Source: Alphaproteobacteria bacterium (GTDB lineage Bacteria; Pseudomonadota; Alphaproteobacteria; Micropepsales; Micropepsaceae). Taken from it: DNA of 64,000 nt. Below are positions 1 through 8,733 of this stretch, in pieces. Under the pieces are notes generated by a model. It saw only the letters and a list, made by a program, of their open reading frames with translations. It ran no database searches and was not told the origin of the DNA. The number at the start of each line of letters is the position of its first letter. The stretch's first letter is position 1. A program made the position numbers and the translations under genes. The DNA lies in the NCBI GenBank assembly GCA_016124385.1, contig WGNU01000005.1:310001-374000 (forward strand). Direction: 5' to 3'.

Positions 1-144
1 ACGGGCGCCCGGGCCCACAGCGACGATTTCGCCCTCTTGGGGCTTTTCCTGGACGGTGTCGGGGATGATGATGCCGCCGGCGGTTTTGGTGTCTTCAGAG
101 ACGCGCTTGACGACGACGCGGTCGGCCAAGGGGCGGAAATTCAT
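1..144 (-). CDS. groES: Co-chaperonin GroES, N-terminal part (cut by window edge)
   Basis: Encodes the lid of the GroEL-GroES folding chamber in the cytoplasm. Only the first 48 codons are present; the gene runs off the left edge. The visible protein begins [15 protein letters not shown] and continues with the mobile-loop region (TAGGIIIPD) and [10 protein letters not shown], all standard GroES. The start ATG is at 144, preceded on the reverse strand by GGGAGG at good spacing. groEL is expected beyond the window on the same strand. Upstream lie a CIRCE operator and a promoter, so it should be heat-inducible under HrcA control. Identity is secure; the 3' end is not visible. Confidence 0.97.
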   Translation of the reverse strand, partial: MNFRPLADRVVVKRVSEDTKTAGGIIIPDTVQEKPQEGEIVAVGPGAR

Positions 145-198
145 GGAGAAAGCCTCCCGGTTGATGTCTAACCGATTGAAATGACTGTTTTTCCTGAA

Positions 199-225
199 AT
201 AGCACTCGCGCCAGGCGAGTGCTAA
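199..225 (-). promoter_or_regulatory. CIRCE element (HrcA operator) of groES
   Basis: An inverted repeat ATAGCACTC-N9-GAGTGCTAA, one base away from the textbook CIRCE (TTAGCACTC-N9-GAGTGCTAA). It lies in the leader of groES, between the promoter and the start codon at 144. HrcA binding here represses groESL at normal temperature; this is known of the family and inferred for this genome, since hrcA itself is not in the window. Confidence 0.97.
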
Positions 226-236
226 CAAGTAGCCCG

Positions 237-265
237 GATTTAGGGAGTCGCCCGCGCGCTGTCAA
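237..265 (-). promoter_or_regulatory. Probable housekeeping-type promoter of groES
   Basis: On the reverse strand a perfect -35 hexamer TTGACA (265-260) is followed after 17 bases by TAAATC (242-237), a partial -10. The CIRCE starts 11 bases downstream of the -10, placing the operator at or just after the expected transcription start. The -35 and spacing are convincing; the -10 is weak. Confidence 0.7.
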
Positions 266-313
266 GCGGGCAGCCGCCGGGTTCGCTGAGAAATCATGGA
301 GCGGGGGGACGAC

Positions 314-940
314 ATGACGCTGAAGATCATCGGGGCCGGGCTCGGCCGCACAGGAACGCTGACGCTGAAGGCCGCGCTCGAGCAGCTGGGCTTTTCGAAG
401 TGCTACCACATGGTGGACGTCTTCGCCCGGCCGGCCGACGCGGCGGTGTGGGAGGCGGCCGCCAAGGGCGATCCCGTCGATTGGGAGGCGCTCCTCGAGG
501 GCTATCAGGCGGTCGTCGACTGGCCAGCCTGCCATTTCTGGCGGACGCTCGTCGCGCGCTATCCCGATGCCAAGGTCATTCTCTCCGCACGCGAGGAGGG
601 CGCCTGGGCGAAAAGCTTCTCGCAGACGATCGCCGCAGCCTTGGATGCGCCGGTGCCGGACGACCCCGGCGCCAAGGCGCAAGCGAGCATGGTCGGCCTC
701 ATCGTCAAGAACCTCACCTTCGGCGGCCGCCACCGCGATCCCCAGACGGTCTTGAAGGCCTATCGCGCGCATAACGATCTCGTTCGCGCGGGCGTTGCGC
801 CGGGCAAGCTCCTCGAGTTTGATCCGAAGCAGGGATGGGAGCCGCTCTGCAAATTCCTGGGCGTGAGCGTGCCGTCGGCGCCCTTCCCGAACACCAATTC
901 GACCGATGAATTCCGCGCGCGCCTTGCCGGCCGCCACTAG
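314..940 (+). CDS. Sulfotransferase family protein (Sulfotransfer_4 type)
   Basis: A 208-residue protein starting MTLKIIGAGLGRTGT. The GxGRTGT segment at residues 9-15 is the PAPS 5'-phosphosulfate-binding loop of the P-loop sulfotransferases usually annotated as sulfotransferase family protein in alphaproteobacteria. The middle holds the conserved DWPACHFW and KVILSAREEGAW segments, the latter typical of the PAPS 3'-phosphate-binding strand region. No signal peptide or membrane segment. I chose ATG 314 rather than an in-frame ATG at 296 because a G-rich ribosome site (GGGGGGAC) sits just before 314. Divergent from groES, followed after 18 bases by the DUF2461 gene. Substrate unknown. Confidence 0.8.
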   Translation: MTLKIIGAGLGRTGTLTLKAALEQLGFSKCYHMVDVFARPADAAVWEAAAKGDPVDWEALLEGYQAVVDWPACHFWRTLVARYPDAKVILSAREEGAWAKSFSQTIAAALDAPVPDDPGAKAQASMVGLIVKNLTFGGRHRDPQTVLKAYRAHNDLVRAGVAPGKLLEFDPKQGWEPLCKFLGVSVPSAPFPNTNSTDEFRARLAGRH

Positions 941-958
941 ACGCGAAAGGGAAGGCCG

Positions 959-1666
959 ATGGCCCTGGCAGAGACGAAAAGCTTCACCGGCTTTCCAAAG
1001 GAGTTCTTCGCGTTCTTTCGCGAGCTTGCCGCGAACAACGAGAAGGCGTGGTTCGAGGCGAATAAGCCCCGCTACAAGGAAGTGGTGGTCGCGCCTTGCC
1101 TTTCCTTCATCGAGGCGATGGGCCCGCGCCTCGCCAAGATTTCAAAGCACATCGTCGCCGATGCGCGCCCGAACGGCGGCTCGATGTTCCGCATCTACCG
1201 CGACACGCGCTTCGCGAAGGATAAACGTCCGTACAAGGAAAATGCCGGCATCCATTTCCGCCACGCGCTCGGACGCGATGCGCACGCGCCGGGCTTCTAT
1301 CTGCATCTGGAGCCGGGCGAGGTCTTCTTCGGCGGTGGCCTCTGGATGCCTGAGCCGAAGGATCTCGCCGCCATTCGCGGCGCCATCGCCAAGAAGCACA
1401 AGGACTGGGCGAAGCTGACGGGCGCCAAAGCCTTCACCGATCGCTTCGGCGGCGTGGGCGGCGAGGCGCTGGTGCGCCCCCCGAAGGGCTTTGATCCCGA
1501 TCACCCCGCGATCGAGGACATCAAGCGCAAGAGCTTCTTCGCAATGCGCGAGGGCAAGGAAGCGCTCGCCACCTCGCCCAAATTCCTCGACGAGGTGACG
1601 ACCACCTTCGCCGACGCCAAGCCCTTCATGAAATTCCTCTGCGACGCCGTCGGCGCGCCGTTCTAG
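959..1666 (+). CDS. DUF2461 family protein (TIGR02453)
   Basis: A 235-residue protein with the family's characteristic blocks: an N-terminal FTGFPKEFFAFFRELAANN, then FRIYRDTRFAKDKRPYK near residue 80, and GGGLWMPEPK further on. Length matches the family (about 220-240). DUF2461 members are soluble and of unknown biochemical function. Start ATG 959 is preceded by AAGGGAAGG. It follows the sulfotransferase gene by 18 bases and probably shares its transcript. No membrane segment or signal peptide. Family assignment is firm; function unknown. Confidence 0.88.
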   Translation: MALAETKSFTGFPKEFFAFFRELAANNEKAWFEANKPRYKEVVVAPCLSFIEAMGPRLAKISKHIVADARPNGGSMFRIYRDTRFAKDKRPYKENAGIHFRHALGRDAHAPGFYLHLEPGEVFFGGGLWMPEPKDLAAIRGAIAKKHKDWAKLTGAKAFTDRFGGVGGEALVRPPKGFDPDHPAIEDIKRKSFFAMREGKEALATSPKFLDEVTTTFADAKPFMKFLCDAVGAPF

Positions 1667-1683
1667 GATAGCTGCGAGGTTCA

Positions 1684-2472
1684 ATGCATTCCGGCGGACT
1701 GAATGATGATATGGTCCAATCCGACCAAAGTGCTGCTGGGTCGCCATACGATCGGACTTTGACCCAAGCGCTTGAGCTTTGGGTATTTCCCGAAATAGAA
1801 ACACGAAAGCAGCGCGGAGAAATTGATACTCCGTTGGACCTGTGGGCATTCCAGGTCATGTTCCCAGCGGGTGGAGGCAATATCCTGGTCCGGCTCAACC
1901 AGGAGATTCGCGGAAATGCGACCCTAGAGGCCACCCGGGAAATCCAAATCGGCGCGCCGATACTACGAAGTGATGTTGATAAGATTCGTGAGTTTGACCT
2001 CATCCCGAGCGAACTTGACTACGGCCACTTCACCGCATTTCGGCAATCCGGCGATACATGGTTCCTGGTTTTCAACTTCTTGCGGGGAAGGGCACTGGCG
2101 TCAGCCCACATTGATCGCGCTGAGGAATTTCTCAAGACGGGTCAACTCGCGTTTCGTGCGGGCATGTTGGGTCCAGCTGCTGACAATCTCTTCAGCGCAG
2201 CTGAACTCGTTGCAAAGGCAATCTTGATTGTGCACTTGAATCATGCGGGAAGAGGCAAGTCGCACGATGGGATCAAGAGCGCTATCAACAACTGGAGAAG
2301 GCTAGGAAATATCGCGTCGGATTTTGTTGACACGTACAATCGCCTGGCAAATGCAAGGGCTGCCGCTCGATATCTGGAGCAAAGTGGTGGGTCAGATATT
2401 CCCGAGAACGCGTGTGACATCGTGCAACGAGAAATTGGTCTGTTCCGGGAGCGGTGGCGCCGCTTGAACTAG
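1684..2472 (+). CDS. Hypothetical protein, A/T-richer than its neighbours, HEPN-like helical C-terminus
   Basis: A 262-residue protein I do not recognise as a named family. Residues about 20-140 look like a mixed alpha/beta domain. Residues about 145-235 are helical and resemble a HEPN fold in spacing (helix with AEEFLKTGQLAFRAG, a second with NLFSAAELVAKAIL, then a late YNRLANARAAARYLE helix). No catalytic Rx4-6H motif is seen, so RNase activity is not supported. Two 60-base lines I counted within it are 53% and 43% G+C, against 67% for one line of the gene before it, which suggests recent acquisition. ATG 1684 follows GCGAGG; ATG 1711 is an alternative. It ends 48 bases before the next gene. 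Confidence 0.7.
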   Translation: MHSGGLNDDMVQSDQSAAGSPYDRTLTQALELWVFPEIETRKQRGEIDTPLDLWAFQVMFPAGGGNILVRLNQEIRGNATLEATREIQIGAPILRSDVDKIREFDLIPSELDYGHFTAFRQSGDTWFLVFNFLRGRALASAHIDRAEEFLKTGQLAFRAGMLGPAADNLFSAAELVAKAILIVHLNHAGRGKSHDGIKSAINNWRRLGNIASDFVDTYNRLANARAAARYLEQSGGSDIPENACDIVQREIGLFRERWRRLN

Positions 2473-2520
2473 CTGGTGCAACCCCTCGACCAAATATTTC
2501 GCAGAGTGAGGGAGGCGAGG

Positions 2521-3759
2521 ATGGAGAGCGTTTCGGTGGCGACCGCGTCGGGCGGCCGCGTGGAAGGCAAATGCGATCCCAAATTTGCGGGCGTGCGGGA
2601 CGCCTTCATCGAGAATTTCGAAAAGCGCGACGAAGTGGGCGCGAGCGTTTCCATCACGCTCGAGGGCAAGCAAGTCGTCGATCTCTGGGGCGGCCACAAA
2701 ACGCCCGGCGGCGCGCCGTGGGAAGAGGACACGATCTCGATCGTCTTTTCCTGCACGAAGGGCGCCTCGGCGCTTTGCGCGCACATGGCGGCCGATCGCG
2801 GCCTCCTCGATTTCGAGGCGCCGGTCACGCGTTATTGGCCCGAGTTCGGCGCCGAGGGGAAAGACATCGCGCGCGTCTCGATGATGCTCGATCATTCGGT
2901 CGGCGTGCCGGCGGTGCGCCAGAAGCTGAAGGATGGCGCCTTCTTCGATTACGAGCACATGGTCGAATTGCTCGCCGCCGAGAAGCCGTTCTGGAAACCC
3001 GGCACGCGCAACGGCTATCACGGCGTGACGAGCGCCTGGACGGTGGGCGAGATGGTGCGCCGCGCGACCGGCACGCGGCTCGGCCGGTTCCTCCGCCAGG
3101 AAGTGACGGGCCCGCTCGACATCGATTTCTGGCTGGGCCTGCCCGAGGAGCACGAGGCGCGCGTCGCGCCCATGATCCCCGCGCCGAACGACGAGGCGGC
3201 GCGCAATTCGCGCATCGCACTCGCGGCCGCCGCCGACATGGGGAGCCCGAGCGCGTATTTCCTGATGAGCCTCCTCACGTTCAACGCGAACACGCGCGAG
3301 GCGCACGCGGCCGAGATCGGCTCGGCGAATGGCATCTCTAACGGGCGGGGACTTGCCGCGCTCTATGCGCCGCTGGCGAATGGCGGGGCGCTGGGCGGCC
3401 AGCGGCTGGTCGGCGCGGATACGCTCAAGCGCATGGGGGAGGTCTCGGTCGCAACGCACGAGGATGCGACGCTCGCCATCCCCACGCGCTTCTCGCTCGG
3501 CTTCATGAAGTCGATGGACAATCGCCGGCTTGAGAACGCGCAGGCCTGCTCGGTCATACTCGGCGATGCCGCCTTCGGCCATGTCGGCGCGGGCGGATCG
3601 ATCGGCTTTGCCGATCCCGATTGCGCGATGAGCTTCGGCTACACGATGAACCGCATGGGCCAGGGCATTCTGCTCAACGATCGCGGCCAGTCGCTGGTGG
3701 ACGCCGCCTATCGCGCGCTCGGCTATCGCAGCGACAGGAGCGGCGTCTGGACGGCGTAG
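2521..3759 (+). CDS. Serine hydrolase of the class C beta-lactamase / class VIII esterase family
   Basis: A 412-residue soluble protein of the beta-lactamase superfamily (PF00144). The nucleophile motif SxxK is SCTK at residues 77-80, in the usual context ISIVFSCTKG, and a Tyr-containing second motif (NGYHGVTSAWTVGEMVRR) follows at about 172. Such proteins in proteobacteria are mostly esterases or amidases rather than antibiotic resistance enzymes. No signal peptide is visible, which argues for a cytoplasmic esterase. An in-frame GTG at 2476 would add 15 residues, but ATG 2521 directly follows GAGGGAGGCGAGG, so I prefer it. The next gene is convergent, 12 bases away. Substrate not predictable. 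Confidence 0.85.
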   Translation: MESVSVATASGGRVEGKCDPKFAGVRDAFIENFEKRDEVGASVSITLEGKQVVDLWGGHKTPGGAPWEEDTISIVFSCTKGASALCAHMAADRGLLDFEAPVTRYWPEFGAEGKDIARVSMMLDHSVGVPAVRQKLKDGAFFDYEHMVELLAAEKPFWKPGTRNGYHGVTSAWTVGEMVRRATGTRLGRFLRQEVTGPLDIDFWLGLPEEHEARVAPMIPAPNDEAARNSRIALAAAADMGSPSAYFLMSLLTFNANTREAHAAEIGSANGISNGRGLAALYAPLANGGALGGQRLVGADTLKRMGEVSVATHEDATLAIPTRFSLGFMKSMDNRRLENAQACSVILGDAAFGHVGAGGSIGFADPDCAMSFGYTMNRMGQGILLNDRGQSLVDAAYRALGYRSDRSGVWTA

Positions 3760-3771
3760 GCGGCCGGCCGA

Positions 3772-5121
3772 TCAGGCCGCCGTCGCGCCCACCACGTGCC
3801 TCGGCAGCACGCGCGCCTCGAGAGCCTCGCGCTCCAATTGCTCGCGGAAATCGGGATGCGCGAGGCCGATCAGCGCGCGCGCCCGCTCGGCGATCGAGAG
3901 CCCTTTGAGGTTCACGATTCCGTATTCGGTGACGACATACATGATGTCCGTGCGCGGCGTCGTCACCACATTGCCGGGCGTCAGGTCGAGCACGATCCGG
4001 CTTTTGCGCACGCCGCGCCGCTCATAGACCGAGGAGAGCAGCATGAACGATTTGCCGCCCTTCGAGGCATAGGACCCGCGCACGAATTGCAGCTGCCCGC
4101 CCGAGCCCGAGAGCTGCCGGTGGCCGTCTGATTCCGAGCACGCCTGACCCTGCAGGTCGATTTGCGTCGTGTTGTTGATCGAAACCGCGCGATCGTTCTG
4201 CATGATGATGTGCGGCATGTTCGTGTAGTCCGCGACGCGGATCTCGAACGCGTCGTTGCGGTGGATCGCGTCATAGGTCGACCTGCCGCCGAGCGCGAAG
4301 CTGTAGACGATCTTGCCGGGATCGAGCTGCTTGCGCGCGCCGGAAACGCGCCCGGCCCGCCACAGCTCAACCATCCCGTCGGTCAGCATCTCGGTGTGGA
4401 TGCCAAGGTCGCGGATTCCGCTTTCGGCGAGCAGCGAGCACGCCGCGTTCGGCATCGCCCCGATGCCGATCTGCAGGCACGCGCCATCCTCGATTTCCTC
4501 CAGCACATGCCGCGCCACCGCGCGGTCCACCTCGCTGATCGGCGGATTGCGCAATTCTTCCGGCGGCAGATCCGTGCCCTCGATCACGAAATCGACTTCG
4601 CTTTCGTGGAGGCCGTTCTCCTTGCCGCACGCGTAAGGAAGGTTGGGCGAGACCTCGACGATCACGGTCTTGGCCGCTTCCGTCATCGCGCGGATCCAGG
4701 TGAGCGTCGGCCCAAAATTGTAATAGCCGTTCTCGTCCTTCGGCGTCGTCTTGATGACCGCGACGTCGGGACTAGCGATGAAGCGGCGATAATAATCCGG
4801 CACCTCGCCAAGGTTGATCGGCACATAGACGCCGATGCCCTTGTCCGCCTTCGCGCGCTCATAGCCGCCCATGTGCCAGCTGTAATAGTCGAAATGCTGG
4901 GCCTTCGGGTCCGCCTCCAGCACCGCGAGCGGCCGCACGGAAAGGCACGAGCGCACCTTTACGCCGGAGAGCTCAGCCGCGCGGGCCGCCAGCGCCCGGT
5001 CGAAGGCATCCGGCTGCGCGATCCCGCCGCCGAAATCGACCCACATGCCTGATTTCACCAGGCGCGCGGCGTCCTCCGCGCTGATGGTTTTGGCGGGGTG
5101 GCGCGCGTTGCGCTTCGGCAT
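3772..5121 (-). CDS. Acetyl-CoA hydrolase/transferase family protein (4-hydroxybutyrate CoA-transferase-like)
   Basis: A 449-residue class I CoA-transferase. These enzymes move CoA between acyl-CoAs and carboxylates through a glutamyl-CoA intermediate. The candidate catalytic Glu is E244 in DLGIHTEMLTDGM, the block that carries it in 4-hydroxybutyrate and butyrate CoA-transferases; the Gly-rich QIGIGAMPNAA segment lies just before. The C-terminal TEYGIVNLKGLSIAERARAL is also typical. Start ATG 5121 has a near-perfect GGAGGAGA ribosome site. Convergent with the serine hydrolase gene. If it uses 4-hydroxy acids it could feed the kinase/dehydrogenase set at 39.9-45.0 kb, but that is inference. 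Confidence 0.85.
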   Translation of the reverse strand: MPKRNARHPAKTISAEDAARLVKSGMWVDFGGGIAQPDAFDRALAARAAELSGVKVRSCLSVRPLAVLEADPKAQHFDYYSWHMGGYERAKADKGIGVYVPINLGEVPDYYRRFIASPDVAVIKTTPKDENGYYNFGPTLTWIRAMTEAAKTVIVEVSPNLPYACGKENGLHESEVDFVIEGTDLPPEELRNPPISEVDRAVARHVLEEIEDGACLQIGIGAMPNAACSLLAESGIRDLGIHTEMLTDGMVELWRAGRVSGARKQLDPGKIVYSFALGGRSTYDAIHRNDAFEIRVADYTNMPHIIMQNDRAVSINNTTQIDLQGQACSESDGHRQLSGSGGQLQFVRGSYASKGGKSFMLLSSVYERRGVRKSRIVLDLTPGNVVTTPRTDIMYVVTEYGIVNLKGLSIAERARALIGLAHPDFREQLEREALEARVLPRHVVGATAA

Positions 5122-5358
5122 GTTTCTCCTCCCTCGGATCGTCAGCACGCGTCCTTCTTGGAGGGGCGGGGCCCTCGGGAACGCTCCTTGCAAAACTCGC
5201 ATATCCTTGGCCGATCGGCTAGCCGCCAGACTCGCTAAGCCGGACGCGCGAGGGTTGAGAAGGCTTGACGGACGGCCCCCCAGCCTGTCCGGTGATCCCC
5301 TCGTTTCGCTGCCGCGCGGCGCGATTCGAAACTTCCGCCACCGATGCGAGGCCGCTCG

Positions 5359-6747
5359 ATGTCCCCAGCCCGCGCCGCGGACGCGCCCAATGCACCGGAT
5401 CCGGGCGGCCTCGCCGACCTGCTGCCCACCGGCGACCTCCAGGCGAGTGCGGAGAACATCCTCCGCTGGCTGAACGAAACGGTGCTGACGCCCGAGGTCG
5501 CCATCCAGCTCGCGCTCGTCCTGGGTGCGGTCATCCCCGCGATCCTCTTCGGCGGATCGCTGAAGACGCTGGTCCTCGACCGGCTCTCGCGCCGCGTCTC
5601 GGCGCCGCTGCTCAAGCGCGCGGTCGCGGCCTTCGCGGTGCTCTCGACCGCGATCGTGCTCTACCTCACGCTCACGGTCTTCCGCCTCCTCGTCGGCAGC
5701 CTCGACCTGCCGACCGACATCATCGATGCCGCCATCTCGCTGATGACCGCCTGGATCCTCGTGCGGCTCGTCACGCTCGTCATCCGTTCGGCGTTCTGGT
5801 CGAGCGTTGCCTTCTATCTCGTCTGGCCCATCGCGGTGCTGGACATACTGGGCATCATGGACGACGTCATCGCGCAGATGCGCTCGCTCGCCATTCCGTT
5901 GGGCGAGAACGCGGACGGCAAGGCGATCGATATCTCGCTCTTCGATGTCGTGCGCACGCTCATCTATTTCGGACTCTTGTTCTGGGCCGCGAGCACGGCC
6001 GGCCGCCTAATCGAGGAACAGATCCAGCGGATCGAGGAACTCAACCCCTCGGTCAAGGCGCTCTTCGCCAAGCTCCTGCGCGTCGCGCTCCCGGTCATCG
6101 CGCTTCTGGTCGCACTCCAGATCGTCGGCTTCAACTTGGCAACGCTCGCCGTCTTCTCCGGCGCCGTCGGCCTCGGCATCGGGCTCGGCCTTCAGCGGAC
6201 GATCGGCAATTTCATCGCGGGCTTCACGCTAATCGCGGACCGCTCGATCGCCCCCGGCGATGTCATCGAGATCGACGACACCTTCGGCTGGGTAACCGCG
6301 ATGGAGGGCCGCTACGTCGCCATCCGCACGCGCGATGGAACCGAGCATCTGGTGCCGAACGAGCGCTTCATGTCGGAGGGCGTCGTCAATTGGTCGCGCT
6401 CGGACCGCGTGATCCGCCTGCACGCGCCCTTCGGTATCGCCTACGGCACGCGCGATCTGAAGAAGGTCCAGGACATTGCGACAGACGCCGCCCGAAGCGT
6501 CGCGCGCGTGGTCGAGAGTCCGTCGCCCGTCTGCAACGTGACGGCCTTTGGCGACAGCGCGGTCGAGTTCGACCTGCGCTTTTGGATCGCCGATCCGAAA
6601 AACGGCATGGGGAACGTGAGGAGCGAGGTCTATCTCGCGCTTTGGGAAGGCCTGCACGAAAACGGCATCGAGATCCCGTTCCCGCAGCGCGATCTGCACG
6701 TCAAATCCTGGCCGGCCGAGCCGAAAGGCGCCCGACCCGCCCCCTGA
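5359..6747 (+). CDS. Mechanosensitive ion channel, MscS family
   Basis: A 462-residue inner-membrane channel that relieves osmotic down-shock. Several hydrophobic segments occupy residues about 45-215. They are followed by the MscS core: the pore helix region with LAVFSGAVGLGIGLGLQ (Gly/Ala-rich TM3) and then the cytoplasmic beta domain with NFIAGFTLIADRSIAPGD, a family signature. The extra N-terminal helices make it longer than E. coli MscS (about 286 residues). ATG 5359 has GCGAGG upstream at good spacing; ATG 5344 in frame is possible. Gap to the divergent CoA-transferase gene is 237 bases, with no feature I can call. Confidence 0.93.
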   Translation: MSPARAADAPNAPDPGGLADLLPTGDLQASAENILRWLNETVLTPEVAIQLALVLGAVIPAILFGGSLKTLVLDRLSRRVSAPLLKRAVAAFAVLSTAIVLYLTLTVFRLLVGSLDLPTDIIDAAISLMTAWILVRLVTLVIRSAFWSSVAFYLVWPIAVLDILGIMDDVIAQMRSLAIPLGENADGKAIDISLFDVVRTLIYFGLLFWAASTAGRLIEEQIQRIEELNPSVKALFAKLLRVALPVIALLVALQIVGFNLATLAVFSGAVGLGIGLGLQRTIGNFIAGFTLIADRSIAPGDVIEIDDTFGWVTAMEGRYVAIRTRDGTEHLVPNERFMSEGVVNWSRSDRVIRLHAPFGIAYGTRDLKKVQDIATDAARSVARVVESPSPVCNVTAFGDSAVEFDLRFWIADPKNGMGNVRSEVYLALWEGLHENGIEIPFPQRDLHVKSWPAEPKGARPAP

Positions 6748-6820
6748 TGAAACCGGGTGCGCGGCCCGCGGCCTTCGGTCTATGCTTTCCCGCAAAGGCA
6801 TAAGACACAGGGAGAAGGCC

Positions 6821-8062
6821 ATGCGCTTCGGCGTTTTTTACGAGCATCAATTGCCGCGCCCCTGGGGCCCGGGCGATGAGGCGAAGCTCTTTCACGAGGC
6901 GCTGGAGCAGGTCGTCCTCGCCGACAAGCTGGGCTACGATTATGCCTGGGAGGTCGAGCACCATTTCCTCGAGGAATATTCGCATTCCTCCGCGCCCGAA
7001 GTGTTCCTCGCCGCCGCCGCCGCGCTGACGAAGAATATCCGCGTCGGCCACGGCATCCGCCAGGTGATTGCGAACTACAACCATCCCGCCCGCACGGCGG
7101 AAGGGCTGGCGACGCTCGACATCATCTCCAAGGGGCGGCTCGATTTCGGCATCGGCGAGGGCGCGACGCGGCTCGAGCTCGGCGGCTTCCACATTCCCGC
7201 CCGCGAGAAGCGCGCGATGGCGCTCGAGGCGGCCGAGCAGATCGCCAACATGATGGTGATGGAGCCCTACCCCGGCTATGAGGGCAAGACGTTCACGATG
7301 CCCTGCCGCAACGTGGTCCCCAAGCCCGTGCAGACGCCGCACCCGCCGATGTGGATGGCCTGCACCAACCGCGACACGATCAAGATCGCGGCCTCGATCG
7401 GCGTCGGCGCGCTCGCCTTCTCGTTCCTCGATCCCGAGGAGGCGCGCAGCTGGGCCGACATCTATTACGGCATCATCAAGTCCGAGCAATGCGTGCCGAT
7501 CGGTCACAGCGTGAACGCGACGATCGCGATGGTCTCGAATTTCTCCGTTCACGCCGATCGTGCGGAGGCGATCCGGCGCGGCCAGGAAGGCTTCGAATTC
7601 TTCAGCTATGCGATCAACGCGCTCGTCGCGCACGACACGCGGCCGGGCCGCTCCAGCCTGTTTGAGGATTTCCTCAAATCGCGGGCCAAGCAGGACGACG
7701 AGATCATCGCAGCCTCCAAGATGGTCGAGCGCGTCGCGAATGGCATCGGCACGCCGGATGACATCCGCCGCCACATTCGCGGGTTTCAGGACGCGGGCGT
7801 CGATCAGGTCATCTTCCTGCAGCAGGCCGGCCGCAACCGGCACGCCCATATCTGTGAATCGCTCGAGCTGTTCGCCGCCGAGGTGATGCCGGAATTCAAG
7901 GCGCAGGTCGCCGAGCGCGAGGCGAAGAAGGCAAAGGAGCTCGCGCCCTACATCGAGGCGGCGCTGAAGCGCAAGAAACGCATGGCCCCGCTTGCCGATG
8001 CGGACATCCCGATCGTCGGCGCCTCGGTTGCCCGCGCGCAGGTGAACCAGGGCGGGCGCTAG
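6821..8062 (+). CDS. LLM class flavin-dependent oxidoreductase (luciferase-like monooxygenase)
   Basis: A 413-residue bacterial luciferase-fold protein expected to use reduced flavin (FMNH2 or F420H2) and oxygen. Recognisable blocks are MRFGVFYEHQLPRPW at the start, WEVEHHFLEEYSHSSAPE near 45, GRLDFGIGEGATRLE near 107, and HPPMWMACTNRDT near 175, all common to the LLM superfamily. ATG 6821 is preceded by GGGAGAAGG. The C-terminus is Lys/Arg-rich. It shares its last four bases (CTAG) with the stop of the convergent TetR gene. The substrate is unknown; long-chain aldehydes, alkanes or aromatic compounds are all possible for this family. Confidence 0.9.
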   Translation: MRFGVFYEHQLPRPWGPGDEAKLFHEALEQVVLADKLGYDYAWEVEHHFLEEYSHSSAPEVFLAAAAALTKNIRVGHGIRQVIANYNHPARTAEGLATLDIISKGRLDFGIGEGATRLELGGFHIPAREKRAMALEAAEQIANMMVMEPYPGYEGKTFTMPCRNVVPKPVQTPHPPMWMACTNRDTIKIAASIGVGALAFSFLDPEEARSWADIYYGIIKSEQCVPIGHSVNATIAMVSNFSVHADRAEAIRRGQEGFEFFSYAINALVAHDTRPGRSSLFEDFLKSRAKQDDEIIAASKMVERVANGIGTPDDIRRHIRGFQDAGVDQVIFLQQAGRNRHAHICESLELFAAEVMPEFKAQVAEREAKKAKELAPYIEAALKRKKRMAPLADADIPIVGASVARAQVNQGGR

Positions 8063-8733
8063 CGCGCGGAGGCGGCGGCGCGGCGCGGCTTGGGCGTCCG
8101 CCGTGGCGCGGCGCGGGCCGCATCGCCAAGCCCCGCGCGCAGCAGCGCCTCCGCCGCCCAGTGGAGCACCGCCTGCGCGTCCTTGTCGCTGAGGCGGCAA
8201 ACATCCTTCATAACGACCATCGCCTCGACGCCCGTCGTGAGCGCGATCGCCGCGTTGAGGCGCTGCCACTGCGCCTTCGTGAGACACCCGCGCGCGGGCG
8301 AAAGCGCGCGCTCGAACCAGCGCATGCGCCGCCCCTCGCGCACGGGCGGCGCGTCCTCGCCCTTGCCATGCCCCGCGAACCAGAGATCGAGATAGACTTT
8401 GAGCGCCATGCGCATCTGCGCTTCGTTGCGGAAAGTGAGACTGTTCATGAGATCGAGGAGGCTCAGCGCGCGCGCTTCGCTGTCATCGCCCTCGAGGCTC
8501 TCAACCAGCTCCTCGGCCGGGCGGAAGGCGGGCGTGACGCCCACGATCTCCAGATGCAGCGATTCCGGCGTCGGGAAATAGCGATAGGCCGTCGCGCGCG
8601 ACACCTTCGCCGCCTTCGCCGCGTCCGCGACGCTGGGCGCCGCGCCGCCGCGCATGAGATGGATCGCCGCCTCGACGATCGCGGCGCGCGTGCGCTGCTT
8701 CTGGTTGGCGCGCGGGTCGTGCGGGCGCGCCAT
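8059..8733 (-). CDS. TetR family transcriptional regulator
   Basis: A 224-residue repressor-type protein. The N-terminal helix-turn-helix is clear: RAAIVEAAIHLMRGG, then VADAAKAAKVSRATAYRYF (residues about 36-54). The rest is a ligand domain with no recognisable specificity, followed by an Arg/Ala-rich tail. Start ATG 8733 overlaps by one base the TGA of the upstream NTF2-like gene, so the two are translationally coupled. The operon's promoter (9212-9240) carries an 18-base near-palindrome over its -10, which fits autoregulation. Its 3' end overlaps the LLM gene by four bases. Confidence 0.93.
   Translation of the reverse strand: MARPHDPRANQKQRTRAAIVEAAIHLMRGGAAPSVADAAKAAKVSRATAYRYFPTPESLHLEIVGVTPAFRPAEELVESLEGDDSEARALSLLDLMNSLTFRNEAQMRMALKVYLDLWFAGHGKGEDAPPVREGRRMRWFERALSPARGCLTKAQWQRLNAAIALTTGVEAMVVMKDVCRLSDKDAQAVLHWAAEALLRAGLGDAARAAPRRTPKPRRAAASAR

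Noticed and set aside
95-937. Long reverse open frame over the groES leader and the sulfotransferase gene
   Set aside because: Arg/Ala/Gly-rich translation without motifs; it is the antisense shadow of a gene with a clear family, and it would also cross the groES promoter and CIRCE.
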